A stretch of 64,000 nt of DNA from Actinobacillus succinogenes 130Z (GTDB lineage: Bacteria; Pseudomonadota; Gammaproteobacteria; Enterobacterales; Pasteurellaceae), in contig NC_009655.1 of the NCBI RefSeq assembly GCF_000017245.1, positions 1,860,001 through 1,924,000 on the forward strand, in the 5' to 3' direction. Positions 7,534-16,467 of this stretch are shown here, in pieces. The notes beneath the pieces were generated by a model, which was not told the DNA's origin, searched no databases, and was given only the letters and a program-made list of their open reading frames with translations. The position numbers were made by a program, and so were the translations under genes. How positions within the stretch are numbered: position 1 is the first letter of the stretch; every line of letters starts with the position of its first letter.

Positions 7534-8532
7534 ATGACTAAAGCCAAACGCCCAACCCTGCAAGACATCGCCAACCATCTAGGTATTACCAAAATGACGG
7601 TGAGCCGTTATCTGCGCAACCCCGACACCGTAGCGCCGGAAACCCAAATCCGTATTGCTCAGGCCATTGAAAATTTCAGTTATATCCCGAATAAAGCGCC
7701 GAATATGCTTTCCAATGCGAAAAGCGGAGCCATCGGCGTATTGGTTCCGTCGCTGACCAATGCGGTATTTGCCAATGTTATTCGGGGTATAGAGCAAGTG
7801 ACCGATCGCGCCGGTTATCAAACCATGCTGGCACATTTCGGTTACAGTATCGAGAAAGAAGAAAAACGGCTGGAAAGCCTGCTGTCTTACAACGTGGACG
7901 GTGTGATTTTATCGGAAAACATTCACACCGAACGTACGCTGAAAATGCTGGAAGTCGCCGATATTCCCGTCATTCAGATTATGGACACCAGCGAAATGAG
8001 CAAACATCAAGTGGTAGGATTCGATAATTTCAGTGCGGCGCAATCCATGGTGGAAACCATGATTCTACGCGGACACGAAAATATTGTGTATTTTGCGGTA
8101 CGCATGGATAAACGCACCAAACTAAAACAAGCAGGCTACGAAAAAGCCATGGAAAAACACGGGTTAACGCCGCATACCATCAGCACGCAGGCCCATTCGT
8201 CTTTTAGTCTGGGAGGCGAACTGTTACAGCAGGCGGTAAAACAATACCCGTCTATGGACGGTATTTTCTGTACCAATGACGACCTTGCCATCGGCGCCCT
8301 GTTCGAATGCCAACGGCTCGGCATTGGCGTGCCGGAACAAATCGGCATTGCCGGCTTCCACGGTCATGATGTGGGACAATCTATCAGCCCGCAACTTGCC
8401 ACCGTAATTACCCCGCGTTTCGAAATCGGTCAAATTGCCGCACAGGAATTACTCAACCGCATAAACGGCATTCCCTACCGCAGCGCAGTGATTAATTTAG
8501 GTTATGATGTTCATTTGGGCGAAACCTTGTAA
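7534..8532 (+). CDS. gntR: Gluconate operon repressor GntR (LacI family)
   Basis: The product is a LacI/GalR-family repressor of 332 residues. An N-terminal helix-turn-helix (TLQDIANHLGITKMTVSRYLRNPD, residues 8-31) is followed by a periplasmic-binding-like sugar domain. It follows E. coli GntR closely along its length, for example VLVPSLTNAVFANVIRGIE, GYQTMLAHFGY, FCTNDDLAIGALFECQRLG and AGFHGHDVGQ. In E. coli GntR represses gluconate uptake and the Entner-Doudoroff genes. No gluconate gene is adjacent here, so the regulated genes lie elsewhere. It is divergent from yciO, and its start region contains an uptake sequence. Confidence 0.88.
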   Translation: MTKAKRPTLQDIANHLGITKMTVSRYLRNPDTVAPETQIRIAQAIENFSYIPNKAPNMLSNAKSGAIGVLVPSLTNAVFANVIRGIEQVTDRAGYQTMLAHFGYSIEKEEKRLESLLSYNVDGVILSENIHTERTLKMLEVADIPVIQIMDTSEMSKHQVVGFDNFSAAQSMVETMILRGHENIVYFAVRMDKRTKLKQAGYEKAMEKHGLTPHTISTQAHSSFSLGGELLQQAVKQYPSMDGIFCTNDDLAIGALFECQRLGIGVPEQIGIAGFHGHDVGQSISPQLATVITPRFEIGQIAAQELLNRINGIPYRSAVINLGYDVHLGETL

Positions 8533-8571
8533 CCAAGCATGAAAGTGCGGTCACAAAAAACTTCGCTTTTT

Positions 8572-8622
8572 AATCTGCACCCCAAAAGTTGGACTAAAAA
8601 CCAACCTATTAAAGTGCAGATT
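8572..8622. repeat. Nested inverted repeat between gntR and the formate dehydrogenase genes
   Basis: AATCTGCAC (8572-8580) is matched exactly by GTGCAGATT (8614-8622). Inside lies GTTGG (8588-8592) with CCAAC (8601-8605). The outer part TGCACCCCAAAAGTTGGACT resembles terminal inverted repeats of IS3/IS150-type insertion sequences. No transposase remains nearby. It could be an IS-end relic or simply the terminator for two convergent genes. Confidence 0.5.
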
Positions 8623-8638
8623 ATCTTAATAATTATCG

Positions 8639-11446
8639 CTATCCCAGCACTCGCGCGATATTTTTATCCATTCGTTTACGCCATTGCTTCGCCACCATTT
8701 TTTGTGAGATGTATTTACCTTTAGCGTTAAAGGCTTCCTCTTTCGGCAGTTTTTCAATACGGCAGGCGCAGACTTTATATTCCGGAATGCGGGCGAATTG
8801 ATCTAACGCGGCATTGGTCAGCCAGTTACAGTTGCCGTCGGCGAAATGGAACGGCATCCAGCATTCTCCCGGGTTAGTCTTATCCGATACGCGCGCTTCC
8901 GAAGTAATGCAGCCCCGCCGCGATCGGATACTGACCCTTTCACCGTCCGCAATATCTAAGGATTTTGCATCTTCGGTGTTGATTTCCACAAAAGAATGGC
9001 CGGCGATTTCCATTAATCCTTCGGTTCTTGCCGTCATCGCCGAGGTATTGTAATGATATAAAATCCGTCCGGTCATCAACATTAACGGATAGTCTTTATC
9101 CGGCAATTCTTTCGCCGGTCGGTATTCCGTCGGATAGAACAAACCCAGCCCGCGTACCATTTTACCGACGTGCATAATCGCTGTACCCGCATGATAGTTG
9201 TCCGTACAAGGCCATTGCAAAGACTGACTCGGTTCATTATCTAAACGGGCATAACTCATACCATGGAACGACGGCGTAACCGACGCCATTTCATCGAAAA
9301 TTTCCGAGGCGGTCAAGGTCGGTTGGTTATAGCCCATACGGCGCATCAATTCGCAGATAATATCCGTATCGAGACGAGCATTGCCCGGCAATGTCACCGC
9401 TTTGCGTACCCGTTGTACGCGACGTTCCGTATTAGTGAAAGTACCGTCTTTTTCCGCATAGGAACGCCCCGGCAACACGACATCCGCCAATAGTGCGGTT
9501 TCCGTCATAAACAGTTCCTGTACCACTAAAAAATCCAACGCTTTCAAAGCTTTCACCACGTGATTGGTATCGGGATCCGTTACTACGGGATCTTCCCCGT
9601 AGATATACAGTCCTTTCACTTCCCCTTTAACAGCTTTCGGAAATATATCGGTAGCATGGGTACCTGCATGTGCCGGTAATTTCACGCCCCAGGCTTTTTC
9701 AAATTTTTCACGGATTTCCGGGTTAGTCACCGGTTGATAGCCGGGGAATTTATCCGGCATAGCCCCCATATCGCAAGCCCCTTGCACGTTGTTTTGTCCG
9801 CGCAACGGATTCACACCGCAACCTTCGCGTCCCAATTTACCCACCGACATCGCCATATTGGACATAGACATCACCCCTTCCGTACCGGTGGAATGTTCCG
9901 TTACGCCCAAGCAGTAAATAATCGGCGCTTTTTTCGCCGTAGCATAAATTCTTGCCGCCGCACGTAAATCGTCCGGGTCAATTCCGCAGATTTTCGCTAC
10001 CCGTTCCGGAGTATAATCTTTCACGATTTTTTTCAGTTCTTTAAAACCTTCCGTACGTTCGGCGATAAATTCTTCATCAATCAACCCTTCTTTGATAAAA
10101 ATATGACACATGCCGTTGGCAAAGGCGATATTGGTACCCGGACGCAGTTTCAAATGAATATCCGCCTGCTTCGTCAAGCCGATATCGCGCGGATCCACGA
10201 CAATTAGTTTGGTTCCTTTGCGTACCGCCTCACGAATTTGCATGCCGATCACAGGATGCGCTTCTTCCGGATTGGAACCCACTAACAAAATAGCATCCAC
10301 ATCATGAGTAATATCATAAATCGGGTTAGTCATCGCACCGGAACCCAATGTTTTAGCCAATCCTTCCACGGAGGCGGAATGGCAGACTCGGGCGCAATTG
10401 TCGGTGTTATTGGTACCGAAGCAGGTGCGTACCATTTTTTGCACCATATAAATATCCTCGTTCGGCGAACGAGAACAGGCGAATCCCGCCAAAGAATCCG
10501 GACCGTATTGCCGTTTTAAAGCCATAAATTTGGAGGCTACTAAATCAAGAGCTTCCTCCCAGCTCGCTTTACGGAATTTACCGGTGGCACGATCTTTAAT
10601 CAACGGATCCGTCAACCGATCGCCCGACATCACGAATTTGTAGGAACCGAACCGCCCTTTTACGCATAAACGTCCGCCGTTAGACGGTCCGTCCACCGCT
10701 TCCGCCCCCACCAGTTTATTATCTTTTACCAGTAATTCGTACTGACAACCTACGGCGCAATGCGGACAGGTAGTACGTACCCGTGAAATTTCCCAAGTGC
10801 GGTAGGATTTCGCCTCTTTTTTGTAAATCGCACCGGTCGGACAGGCCTCCGCACAGTTACCGCAGGATTCGCAATCCGTTTCCTTCCAGTTTTTGCCGAA
10901 CGGCGTTTCAATGGTACGGAAAATCCCCCGTGAAGTCAGTTTAATGGAATCGCAACCGCTTACGTTAGCACAGGTATTAATGCAGCGCTGGCAGTGAATA
11001 CATAAATCCGGTCGATACCCTAAGAACGGGTTATCCTCCACGTGCGGCACTTCTATACCGGCTACTCGGATATTTTCATAACTTGATTCGGAAATACCGC
11101 ATTGATGACAGACGTTTTGCAGTTCACAAGCGCCGTTGGACGGGCAAGAGAAACAGATCAGATTATGATGGGAAAGTATCAAATCCAACGCCATGCGACG
11201 GGATTTCACTACGCGATCGGTCTGCGTACGCACCACCATGCCGTCCTGTGCCAAGGTATTGCAGGAAGTCGGTAATTTGTCATAACCGTCCACTTCCACC
11301 ACACAAACGCGGCAGGAACCGATGTTACTCACATCTTTTAAATAACACAGCGTCGGAATATTAATGCCTGCGGATTTTGCCGCTTCGAGTACGGTTGTTC
11401 CTTTTTCGACCTGAACATTTAATCCGTCAATGGTTAAATTAATCAT
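8639..11446 (-). CDS. fdhA: Formate dehydrogenase alpha subunit, soluble, cysteine-containing, with NuoG-like N-terminus
   Basis: This molybdenum/tungsten bis-MGD enzyme oxidises formate to CO2. The 935-residue layout starts with a [2Fe-2S] ferredoxin domain (Cys34, 45, 48, 62) and a His-Cys [4Fe-4S] site (H94, C98, C101, C107). Two ferredoxin clusters follow (C149/152/155/159 and C192/195/198/202), then the catalytic subunit's own [4Fe-4S] site (C227/230/234/261). The molybdopterin domain runs to the C-terminus. The metal ligand is Cys355 in ARVCHSASV, where E. coli FdhF has selenocysteine, so this is a Cys-type enzyme. There is no Tat signal, so it is cytoplasmic. The start overlaps the upstream gene by four bases (ATGA), indicating tight coupling. 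Confidence 0.93.
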   Translation of the reverse strand: MINLTIDGLNVQVEKGTTVLEAAKSAGINIPTLCYLKDVSNIGSCRVCVVEVDGYDKLPTSCNTLAQDGMVVRTQTDRVVKSRRMALDLILSHHNLICFSCPSNGACELQNVCHQCGISESSYENIRVAGIEVPHVEDNPFLGYRPDLCIHCQRCINTCANVSGCDSIKLTSRGIFRTIETPFGKNWKETDCESCGNCAEACPTGAIYKKEAKSYRTWEISRVRTTCPHCAVGCQYELLVKDNKLVGAEAVDGPSNGGRLCVKGRFGSYKFVMSGDRLTDPLIKDRATGKFRKASWEEALDLVASKFMALKRQYGPDSLAGFACSRSPNEDIYMVQKMVRTCFGTNNTDNCARVCHSASVEGLAKTLGSGAMTNPIYDITHDVDAILLVGSNPEEAHPVIGMQIREAVRKGTKLIVVDPRDIGLTKQADIHLKLRPGTNIAFANGMCHIFIKEGLIDEEFIAERTEGFKELKKIVKDYTPERVAKICGIDPDDLRAAARIYATAKKAPIIYCLGVTEHSTGTEGVMSMSNMAMSVGKLGREGCGVNPLRGQNNVQGACDMGAMPDKFPGYQPVTNPEIREKFEKAWGVKLPAHAGTHATDIFPKAVKGEVKGLYIYGEDPVVTDPDTNHVVKALKALDFLVVQELFMTETALLADVVLPGRSYAEKDGTFTNTERRVQRVRKAVTLPGNARLDTDIICELMRRMGYNQPTLTASEIFDEMASVTPSFHGMSYARLDNEPSQSLQWPCTDNYHAGTAIMHVGKMVRGLGLFYPTEYRPAKELPDKDYPLMLMTGRILYHYNTSAMTARTEGLMEIAGHSFVEINTEDAKSLDIADGERVSIRSRRGCITSEARVSDKTNPGECWMPFHFADGNCNWLTNAALDQFARIPEYKVCACRIEKLPKEEAFNAKGKYISQKMVAKQWRKRMDKNIARVLG

Positions 11447-13281
11447 AGATTACGTCCTCCCTGTAACACTCCACAACCGAAATGATCACAACGCAGACAG
11501 CGGGAAGCTTCCTGCATAGCTTCTTCGTAAGTATACGGATTTTCTACATGTTCAAAATCACATTTACGGATGTAAGCCGGTCGTTCCGTAATGTTCGCGC
11601 GACCGACCTGGATACGCATATTCTCCTTAGGTTCCGGCGCTTTGGTTTCGCAAGGAAATTCGTGATGGTAACCCAAATATTCATCAATATTGTGTGCCGC
11701 AACTTTTCCTGCCGCAATGGCCTTAATCGCCGTTGAAGGGCCGGTAGCGCAATCTCCGCCTACAAATACACTGGGCATATCCGGTACGGCGGTAGTCAGT
11801 TCCGATTGAAACACGCCGCGATTTGCCGGCATACCGAATTCTTCAAACGGTTGGCTGATAATATCCTGCCCTACCGCAATTAAAATAACATCGCAACCGA
11901 TGGTAAACGGCGGTTTTTTCACCGCCACCGGACTCGGACGACCGCCGTGGTCATAAGGTCCTGTCATTTGCGGTTGCACCGTTAAGCCCGTGCAGTTACC
12001 TTGTTCGTCTTTTTCGATAGCGACCGGCGCGGCCAGAGTGATTAATTCGATTCCTTCCATAATCGCCGCTTCGATTTCCGCATGTAACGCCGTCATATCG
12101 TCCTGACGGCGACGATATACGATACGCACGTCTTTGGCTTTACACCGCACAGCCGAGCGAGCCGCATCCATGGCAACGTTACCGCCGCCAATGACCACCA
12201 CCACTTTATCGCTGTAATCCGGAATATTACCGTTACCGATACCGTCCAGCATTTCCACGGCGGAAAATACATTATTGGCATCCGCGCCTTCGATGCGCAA
12301 GCCTTTACCTTTTTGCGCACCGATACCCACAAACATGGCGTCATAATCCGCTTTAATTTTATCAATCGGCAAATCTTCGCCGACCATCACGCCGTACTGC
12401 ACTTCAATATTGCCGGCGGACAAAATCGCATTCAAATCCTGATCCAAACGATCTTTCGGGAAACGATAATTCGGAATACCGTAACGCAGCATACCGCCTA
12501 AGGCTTTCTGACGTTCGAAAATCGTGACACGGTGTCCCATTTGCGCAAGAAAATAAGCGCAGGTTAAACCCGCCGGGCCACCGCCGATTACCGCGACTTT
12601 TTTACCGGTATCCGGCAACGGCGGCGGCACGTTTACGGTATCCGCCGCCGCTTGATCCACCGCATATTTCTTCAACCCGCGAATATTAATGGCGTCATCA
12701 ATCAGACGACGACGACAGCGTTCTTCGCAAGGGTGTTCGCAAACCAGCCCGCAAGCGGTCGGCAGCGGGTTATCTTTACGAATAAGATTAACGGCATCGG
12801 CATAGTTACCGTCACCGATATGGGCGATATAACCGGGGATATCCACATGGGCGGGGCACATATTAATGCATGGAATTTTTTGCCCGACGCTTTTCAGACA
12901 GGATTTGTTATGAATATGGCTTTCGTATTCCTCTTTGAATTCTTCAATGCTGTCTAGAATCTCAAAAGCAGGTTGATAACCGATGGCACAGTCGGAACCG
13001 TCACGGATCATTTCTGCCAGTTCCCGAATCTGTTTCATGGTAGATTCGTCGCCCTCGCCGTCCAGCACTTTTCTTACTAAAATCGACAGCTGCGGAATAC
13101 CGTCGCGACAAGGCACGCATTTACCGCAGGTTTGACTGACGGATGAACGCAAAGACGCATATTGCACCACCAACGGACAAGTACCGGGCGGAAAACTCTG
13201 GACTTTACTGACGAATTTATCGATGAGCACACCGATTTTCGTATCGTAGTTATCCTCCGGCATCAGAAAAAACTTCGCCAT
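11443..13281 (-). CDS. NuoF-tail/GltD-like fusion flavoprotein, predicted NAD(P)-reducing partner of FdhA
   Basis: The 612-residue fusion begins with about 110 residues like the C-terminal iron-sulfur part of NuoF (TCGKCVPCRDG, then DCAIG, ligands of one [4Fe-4S]). The FMN and NADH part of NuoF is absent. The rest resembles glutamate synthase small subunit GltD: a Cys-rich linker (CINMCPAHVDIP, CGLVCEHPCEERC), a FAD site VAVIGGGPAGLTCAYFLAQ and a pyridine-nucleotide site VVVIGGGNVAMDAARSA. A C-terminal CLRCDHFGCG follows. It would accept formate electrons and reduce NAD(P). The beta subunit of the Moorella NADP-dependent FDH is, from memory, built similarly. I start at ATG 13281, with GGAG eight bases upstream; a GTG at 13290 is the alternative. 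Confidence 0.85.
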   Translation of the reverse strand: MAKFFLMPEDNYDTKIGVLIDKFVSKVQSFPPGTCPLVVQYASLRSSVSQTCGKCVPCRDGIPQLSILVRKVLDGEGDESTMKQIRELAEMIRDGSDCAIGYQPAFEILDSIEEFKEEYESHIHNKSCLKSVGQKIPCINMCPAHVDIPGYIAHIGDGNYADAVNLIRKDNPLPTACGLVCEHPCEERCRRRLIDDAINIRGLKKYAVDQAAADTVNVPPPLPDTGKKVAVIGGGPAGLTCAYFLAQMGHRVTIFERQKALGGMLRYGIPNYRFPKDRLDQDLNAILSAGNIEVQYGVMVGEDLPIDKIKADYDAMFVGIGAQKGKGLRIEGADANNVFSAVEMLDGIGNGNIPDYSDKVVVVIGGGNVAMDAARSAVRCKAKDVRIVYRRRQDDMTALHAEIEAAIMEGIELITLAAPVAIEKDEQGNCTGLTVQPQMTGPYDHGGRPSPVAVKKPPFTIGCDVILIAVGQDIISQPFEEFGMPANRGVFQSELTTAVPDMPSVFVGGDCATGPSTAIKAIAAGKVAAHNIDEYLGYHHEFPCETKAPEPKENMRIQVGRANITERPAYIRKCDFEHVENPYTYEEAMQEASRCLRCDHFGCGVLQGGRNL

Positions 13282-13396
13282 AGCAATCACTCCAACATAA
13301 TTTCAGGTAAAAAAAACAAATTAAAAAATAACCGTTCCAATCTATAGCAAACATGTAAATGTGTAAATTTACCCCAATAAGAAAAATGCACTTATA

Positions 13397-13410
13397 TTGA
13401 TCCATATCAT
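13397..13410. promoter_or_regulatory. FNR-like site upstream of the formate dehydrogenase operon
   Basis: TTGAT-CCAT-ATCAT matches the FNR consensus TTGATnnnnATCAA at nine of ten positions. It lies about 120 bases upstream of the fdh start. Anaerobic activation of an FDH is expected biology, but no well-placed -10 element is obvious. Confidence 0.5.
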
Positions 13411-13430
13411 TTATCTGAGAATTTTTTATA

Positions 13431-13444
13431 TCCAAGGTCTTGGA
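13431..13444. repeat. Dyad TCCAAG-GT-CTTGGA upstream of fdh
   Basis: A perfect six-base inverted repeat with a two-base spacer lies 21 bases on the upstream side of the FNR-like box. The position suits a second regulator's half-sites. No regulator is recognised. Confidence 0.35.
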
Positions 13445-13715
13445 CGCAAACGTTTCCTCACTGATAATTGCAGGGTTATTCCATGTTTTCATCATAAAAA
13501 TAAAGGCGCGGATCGGTAACTATTAAAATCACAAAAGTGCGGTCGTTTTTTCTTGAGTTTTTGTGAAAATGACCAAATCCTACTGACAAAATACCCTAAA
13601 AAATGACCGCACTTGAGATAAAAAACGACTCCGTTCATCTTGCCGAACCGGAAATTTTGACGGAGATAAAAAGTGCGGTAAAATCGCCTCACTTTATAAA
13701 CCGAAAGAGTTCTCC

Positions 13716-15650
13716 ATGCGATTATTTGTTGCTGAAAAACCCAGTCTGGCCCGCGCTATCGCCGATGTTCTGCCGAAACCGCACAGTCGCGGCGACGGTT
13801 TTATTCGCTGCGGCGAAAACGATTATGTAACGTGGTGCGTGGGACATTTACTGGAACAGGCGGAACCCGATGCCTACAACCCCAGCTACAAACAATGGCG
13901 GTTGGAACATTTACCTATCGTGCCGCAAAAATGGCAACTGATTCCCCGGAAAGAAGTGGCTAAACAGCTGAAAATCGTAGAAAAGCTGATTCACCAGGCG
14001 GACGAACTGGTTAACGCCGGCGACCCTGATCGGGAAGGTCAGTTATTGGTGGACGAAGTGTTCAGTTACGCCGATTTGCCGGCGGATAAAAAAGATAAAA
14101 TTCAGCGTTGCTTAGTGAGCGATCTCAACCCGAATGCGGTGGAAAAAGCCGTTAATAAGCTACAACCGAACCGCAATTTTATTCCTTTAGCGACCTCCGC
14201 ACTCGCCCGCGCCCGCGCCGACTGGCTGTACGGTATCAATATGACGCGCGCCTACACCATTCGCGGACGTCAAGCCGGCTACAACGGCGTACTGTCCGTT
14301 GGACGCGTGCAAACGCCCGTGTTAGGACTCATTGTGCGACGCGATCTGGAAATCGAAAATTTTCGACCGAAAGATTTTTTTGAAGTACTGGCGCAGATAA
14401 AAAGCGAACAAAATCCGACCGCACTTTCCTTCACCGCCTTGTGGCAACCTTCCAAAGCCTGCGAAGATTATCAGGATGAAGACGGACGCGTGCTTTCCCG
14501 CGCTTTAGCGGAAAATGTGATTAAGCGCATTACTCGGCAACCGGCGGAAGTAACGGCATACGAAGATAAACGGGAAAAGCAAACCGCACCGCTGCCCTAT
14601 TCGCTTTCCGCTTTACAAATCGACGCGGCAAAACGTTTTGCTCTTTCCGCGCAGGATGTGTTGGACACCTGCCAGAGTTTGTACGAAAAGCACAAGCTGA
14701 TTACCTATCCGCGTTCCGATTGCCGTTATCTGCCGAACGAACATTTTGCCGATCGTCATGCGGTGATGAACGCCATTTCCGTACATTGTACGGCATATCA
14801 AACGCTGCCGAGTGCGGTGAATTCCGAACAAAAAAACCGTTGCTGGAACGATAAAAAAGTGGAAGCACACCACGCTATTATTCCGACGGCAAAAAACCGT
14901 GCGGTAAGTTTAACCGCGCGGGAACAAGACATTTACGGTTTGATTGCCCGACAATATCTCATGCAGTTCTGCCCGGACGCCGAATACCGCAAAAGTAAAA
15001 TCACCCTGAATATTGCAGGCGGCACCTTTATTGCGCAGGCGCGAAATTTACAGATAGCCGGCTGGAAAGAATTAATCGGCAAAGAAGATGACGACGAGCA
15101 ACTTGAAGCGCCTTTGCCTGTGGTGAAAAAAGGGCAAATGCTGTTTTGCGAGAAAGGCGAGATCGTCAGCAAGAAAACCCAACCGCCCAAACCGTTTACG
15201 GATGCGACATTGCTTTCCGCCATGACGGGTATCGCCCGTTTCGTACAGGATAAAGAACTGAAAAAAATCCTGCGTGAAACCGACGGTTTAGGCACGGAAG
15301 CCACCCGGGCCGGTATTATCGAACTGTTATTCAAACGCGGATTTCTGTATAAAAAAGGGCGTAACATTCACAGTACCGAAGCAGGACGTATTCTGATTCA
15401 GGCATTGCCGGATCTGGCGACCCAGCCCGATATGACGGCACAATGGGAAGCACAGCTAAACGGCATCAGTCAAAAAGAAACCAGTTATCAGTCTTTCATG
15501 TTTCAACTGACTCAAATGCTGCCGGAGTTGGTGCAATTCGTGAATTTTTCCGCCCTGCGCCGACTGAGTGCCGTTGCCGACCGACCAAAGCCGACATTCA
15601 AACGCAAAGCAAGAAAAACAGCCGATAAAAGTGCGGTCAAATCCGTTTAG
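13716..15650 (+). CDS. topB: DNA topoisomerase III
   Basis: TopB is a type IA topoisomerase that decatenates replicating DNA. The 644-residue product opens with the TOPRIM motif MRLFVAEKPSLARAIADVL and carries the acidic triad region NAGDPDREGQLLVDEVF. The active-site tyrosine is in LITYPRSDCRYLP, near residue 330. It ends in a basic tail, KRKARKTADKSAVKSV, with an uptake sequence near the 3' end. The length is close to E. coli TopB (653). The start follows a GAAAGAG ribosome-binding site. The next gene, secG, begins 99 bases downstream. Confidence 0.95.
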   Translation: MRLFVAEKPSLARAIADVLPKPHSRGDGFIRCGENDYVTWCVGHLLEQAEPDAYNPSYKQWRLEHLPIVPQKWQLIPRKEVAKQLKIVEKLIHQADELVNAGDPDREGQLLVDEVFSYADLPADKKDKIQRCLVSDLNPNAVEKAVNKLQPNRNFIPLATSALARARADWLYGINMTRAYTIRGRQAGYNGVLSVGRVQTPVLGLIVRRDLEIENFRPKDFFEVLAQIKSEQNPTALSFTALWQPSKACEDYQDEDGRVLSRALAENVIKRITRQPAEVTAYEDKREKQTAPLPYSLSALQIDAAKRFALSAQDVLDTCQSLYEKHKLITYPRSDCRYLPNEHFADRHAVMNAISVHCTAYQTLPSAVNSEQKNRCWNDKKVEAHHAIIPTAKNRAVSLTAREQDIYGLIARQYLMQFCPDAEYRKSKITLNIAGGTFIAQARNLQIAGWKELIGKEDDDEQLEAPLPVVKKGQMLFCEKGEIVSKKTQPPKPFTDATLLSAMTGIARFVQDKELKKILRETDGLGTEATRAGIIELLFKRGFLYKKGRNIHSTEAGRILIQALPDLATQPDMTAQWEAQLNGISQKETSYQSFMFQLTQMLPELVQFVNFSALRRLSAVADRPKPTFKRKARKTADKSAVKSV

Positions 15651-15749
15651 ATTTTCGGCATTCACACAAAAAACACTTGCGAAGCCTATAAATATTCGGT
15701 AGTATTCGACCCGTTTTTGTTAATTGCGAATATCCGCAGAGAAGATTCA

Positions 15750-16103
15750 ATGTATAGCGTTTTATTATTTGTTTATTTAATTATTTCAATCGTGATGATT
15801 GGCTTAATTTTAATTCAGCAAGGCAAAGGTGCTGATACCGGTGCATCCTTTGGCGGCGGCGCGTCCGGTACGGTTTTCGGTTCAGCCGGTTCCGCAAACT
15901 TTTTATCTCGTTCGACCAGTCTCTTAGCGGTTGCGTTTTTTGTCATCAGCATCGTTATCGGGAACATTAATGCGCACCGTAATAATGTTGAACAAGGCAA
16001 ATTCGACGATTTATCACAAGCCGCTCAACAGGTTGAACAGCAACAACAAAAAACCGTTGCACCCGCGGTAGAAAATAAAAACGCAGATATTCCTCAAAAT
16101 TAA
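15750..16103 (+). CDS. secG: Protein-export membrane protein SecG
   Basis: SecG is the small auxiliary subunit of the SecYEG translocon. The 117-residue product has two membrane helices (residues 1-22 and about 51-71) flanking the conserved cytoplasmic loop IQQGKGADTGASFGGGASGTVFGSAG. A Gln-rich tail follows. The open frame continues 11 codons upstream, but MYSVLLFVYL at 15750 is the family start and is preceded by AGAGAAG. The secG-tRNA-Leu(GAG) order is the same as in E. coli. Confidence 0.93.
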   Translation: MYSVLLFVYLIISIVMIGLILIQQGKGADTGASFGGGASGTVFGSAGSANFLSRSTSLLAVAFFVISIVIGNINAHRNNVEQGKFDDLSQAAQQVEQQQQKTVAPAVENKNADIPQN

Positions 16104-16118
16104 CAATTTAACAATAAC

Positions 16119-16204
16119 GCTCTGGTGGTGGAATTGGTAGACACGCTATCTTGAGGGGGTAGTGACCGAAGGTCGTGCGAGTTCAAGTCTCGCCCAGAGC
16201 ACCA
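16119..16204 (+). tRNA. tRNA-Leu (anticodon GAG)
   Basis: The acceptor arms GCTCTGG and CCAGAGC pair, and the CCA end is encoded. The anticodon stem CTATC/GGTAG closes the loop TTGAGGG, giving anticodon GAG. A long variable arm and the T-arm GTTCAAGTC are present, as in class II leucine tRNAs. It lies 15 bases after secG and is probably co-transcribed with it. Confidence 0.96.
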
Positions 16205-16210
16205 ATCCAT

Positions 16211-16236
16211 AAAAAACCGCTAAAAAGCGGTTTTTT
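16211..16236 (+). terminator. Terminator after secG-tRNA-Leu
   Basis: AAAAAACCGCT pairs with AGCGGTTTTTT in a perfect stem with a short A-rich loop and a T-run. Confidence 0.9.
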
Positions 16237-16409
16237 CATTCTTATTTTTCTTTACCGCTAACCGTTGTTAACCGCGATTAACGATAAGAACGGAAAACAT
16301 AAAAAAGTCGTATAGTCAGCCAAAATATTTTTTAGATTAATCATGTCGCCAGGTACACTTTAAAACATCCGGTACATAAGGAATGTTCATCCGTTTTATT
16401 CCAATAAAT

Positions 16410-16448
16410 AAAAAAACTAGGCGCTGCAATAACAGAACTTAGTTTTTT
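16410..16448 (-). terminator. Probable terminator after purF
   Basis: AAAAAACTA (16411-16419) and TAGTTTTTT (16440-16448) pair, with T-runs on both strands, 20 bases beyond the purF stop. The stem is A/T-rich and therefore weak. Confidence 0.5.
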
Positions 16449-16467
16449 TAGCTACATTAAAAACGGG

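Larger units (their letters stand above)
13282..13715. other. Intergenic region between the FDH operon and topB
   Basis: This stretch of about 430 bases separates divergent transcription units. It holds an FNR-like box (13397-13410), a short dyad (13431-13444) and two oppositely oriented uptake sequences near 13535 and 13606, about 70 bases apart. A further uptake sequence lies near 13671, just upstream of topB. I see no convincing gene in it. Confidence 0.6.

Noticed and set aside
8639..11446. Selenocysteine formate dehydrogenase or NADH dehydrogenase NuoG
   Set aside because: The metal-ligand codon is Cys (VCHSAS) with no in-frame TGA. The complete molybdopterin domain and lack of nuo neighbours exclude NuoG.
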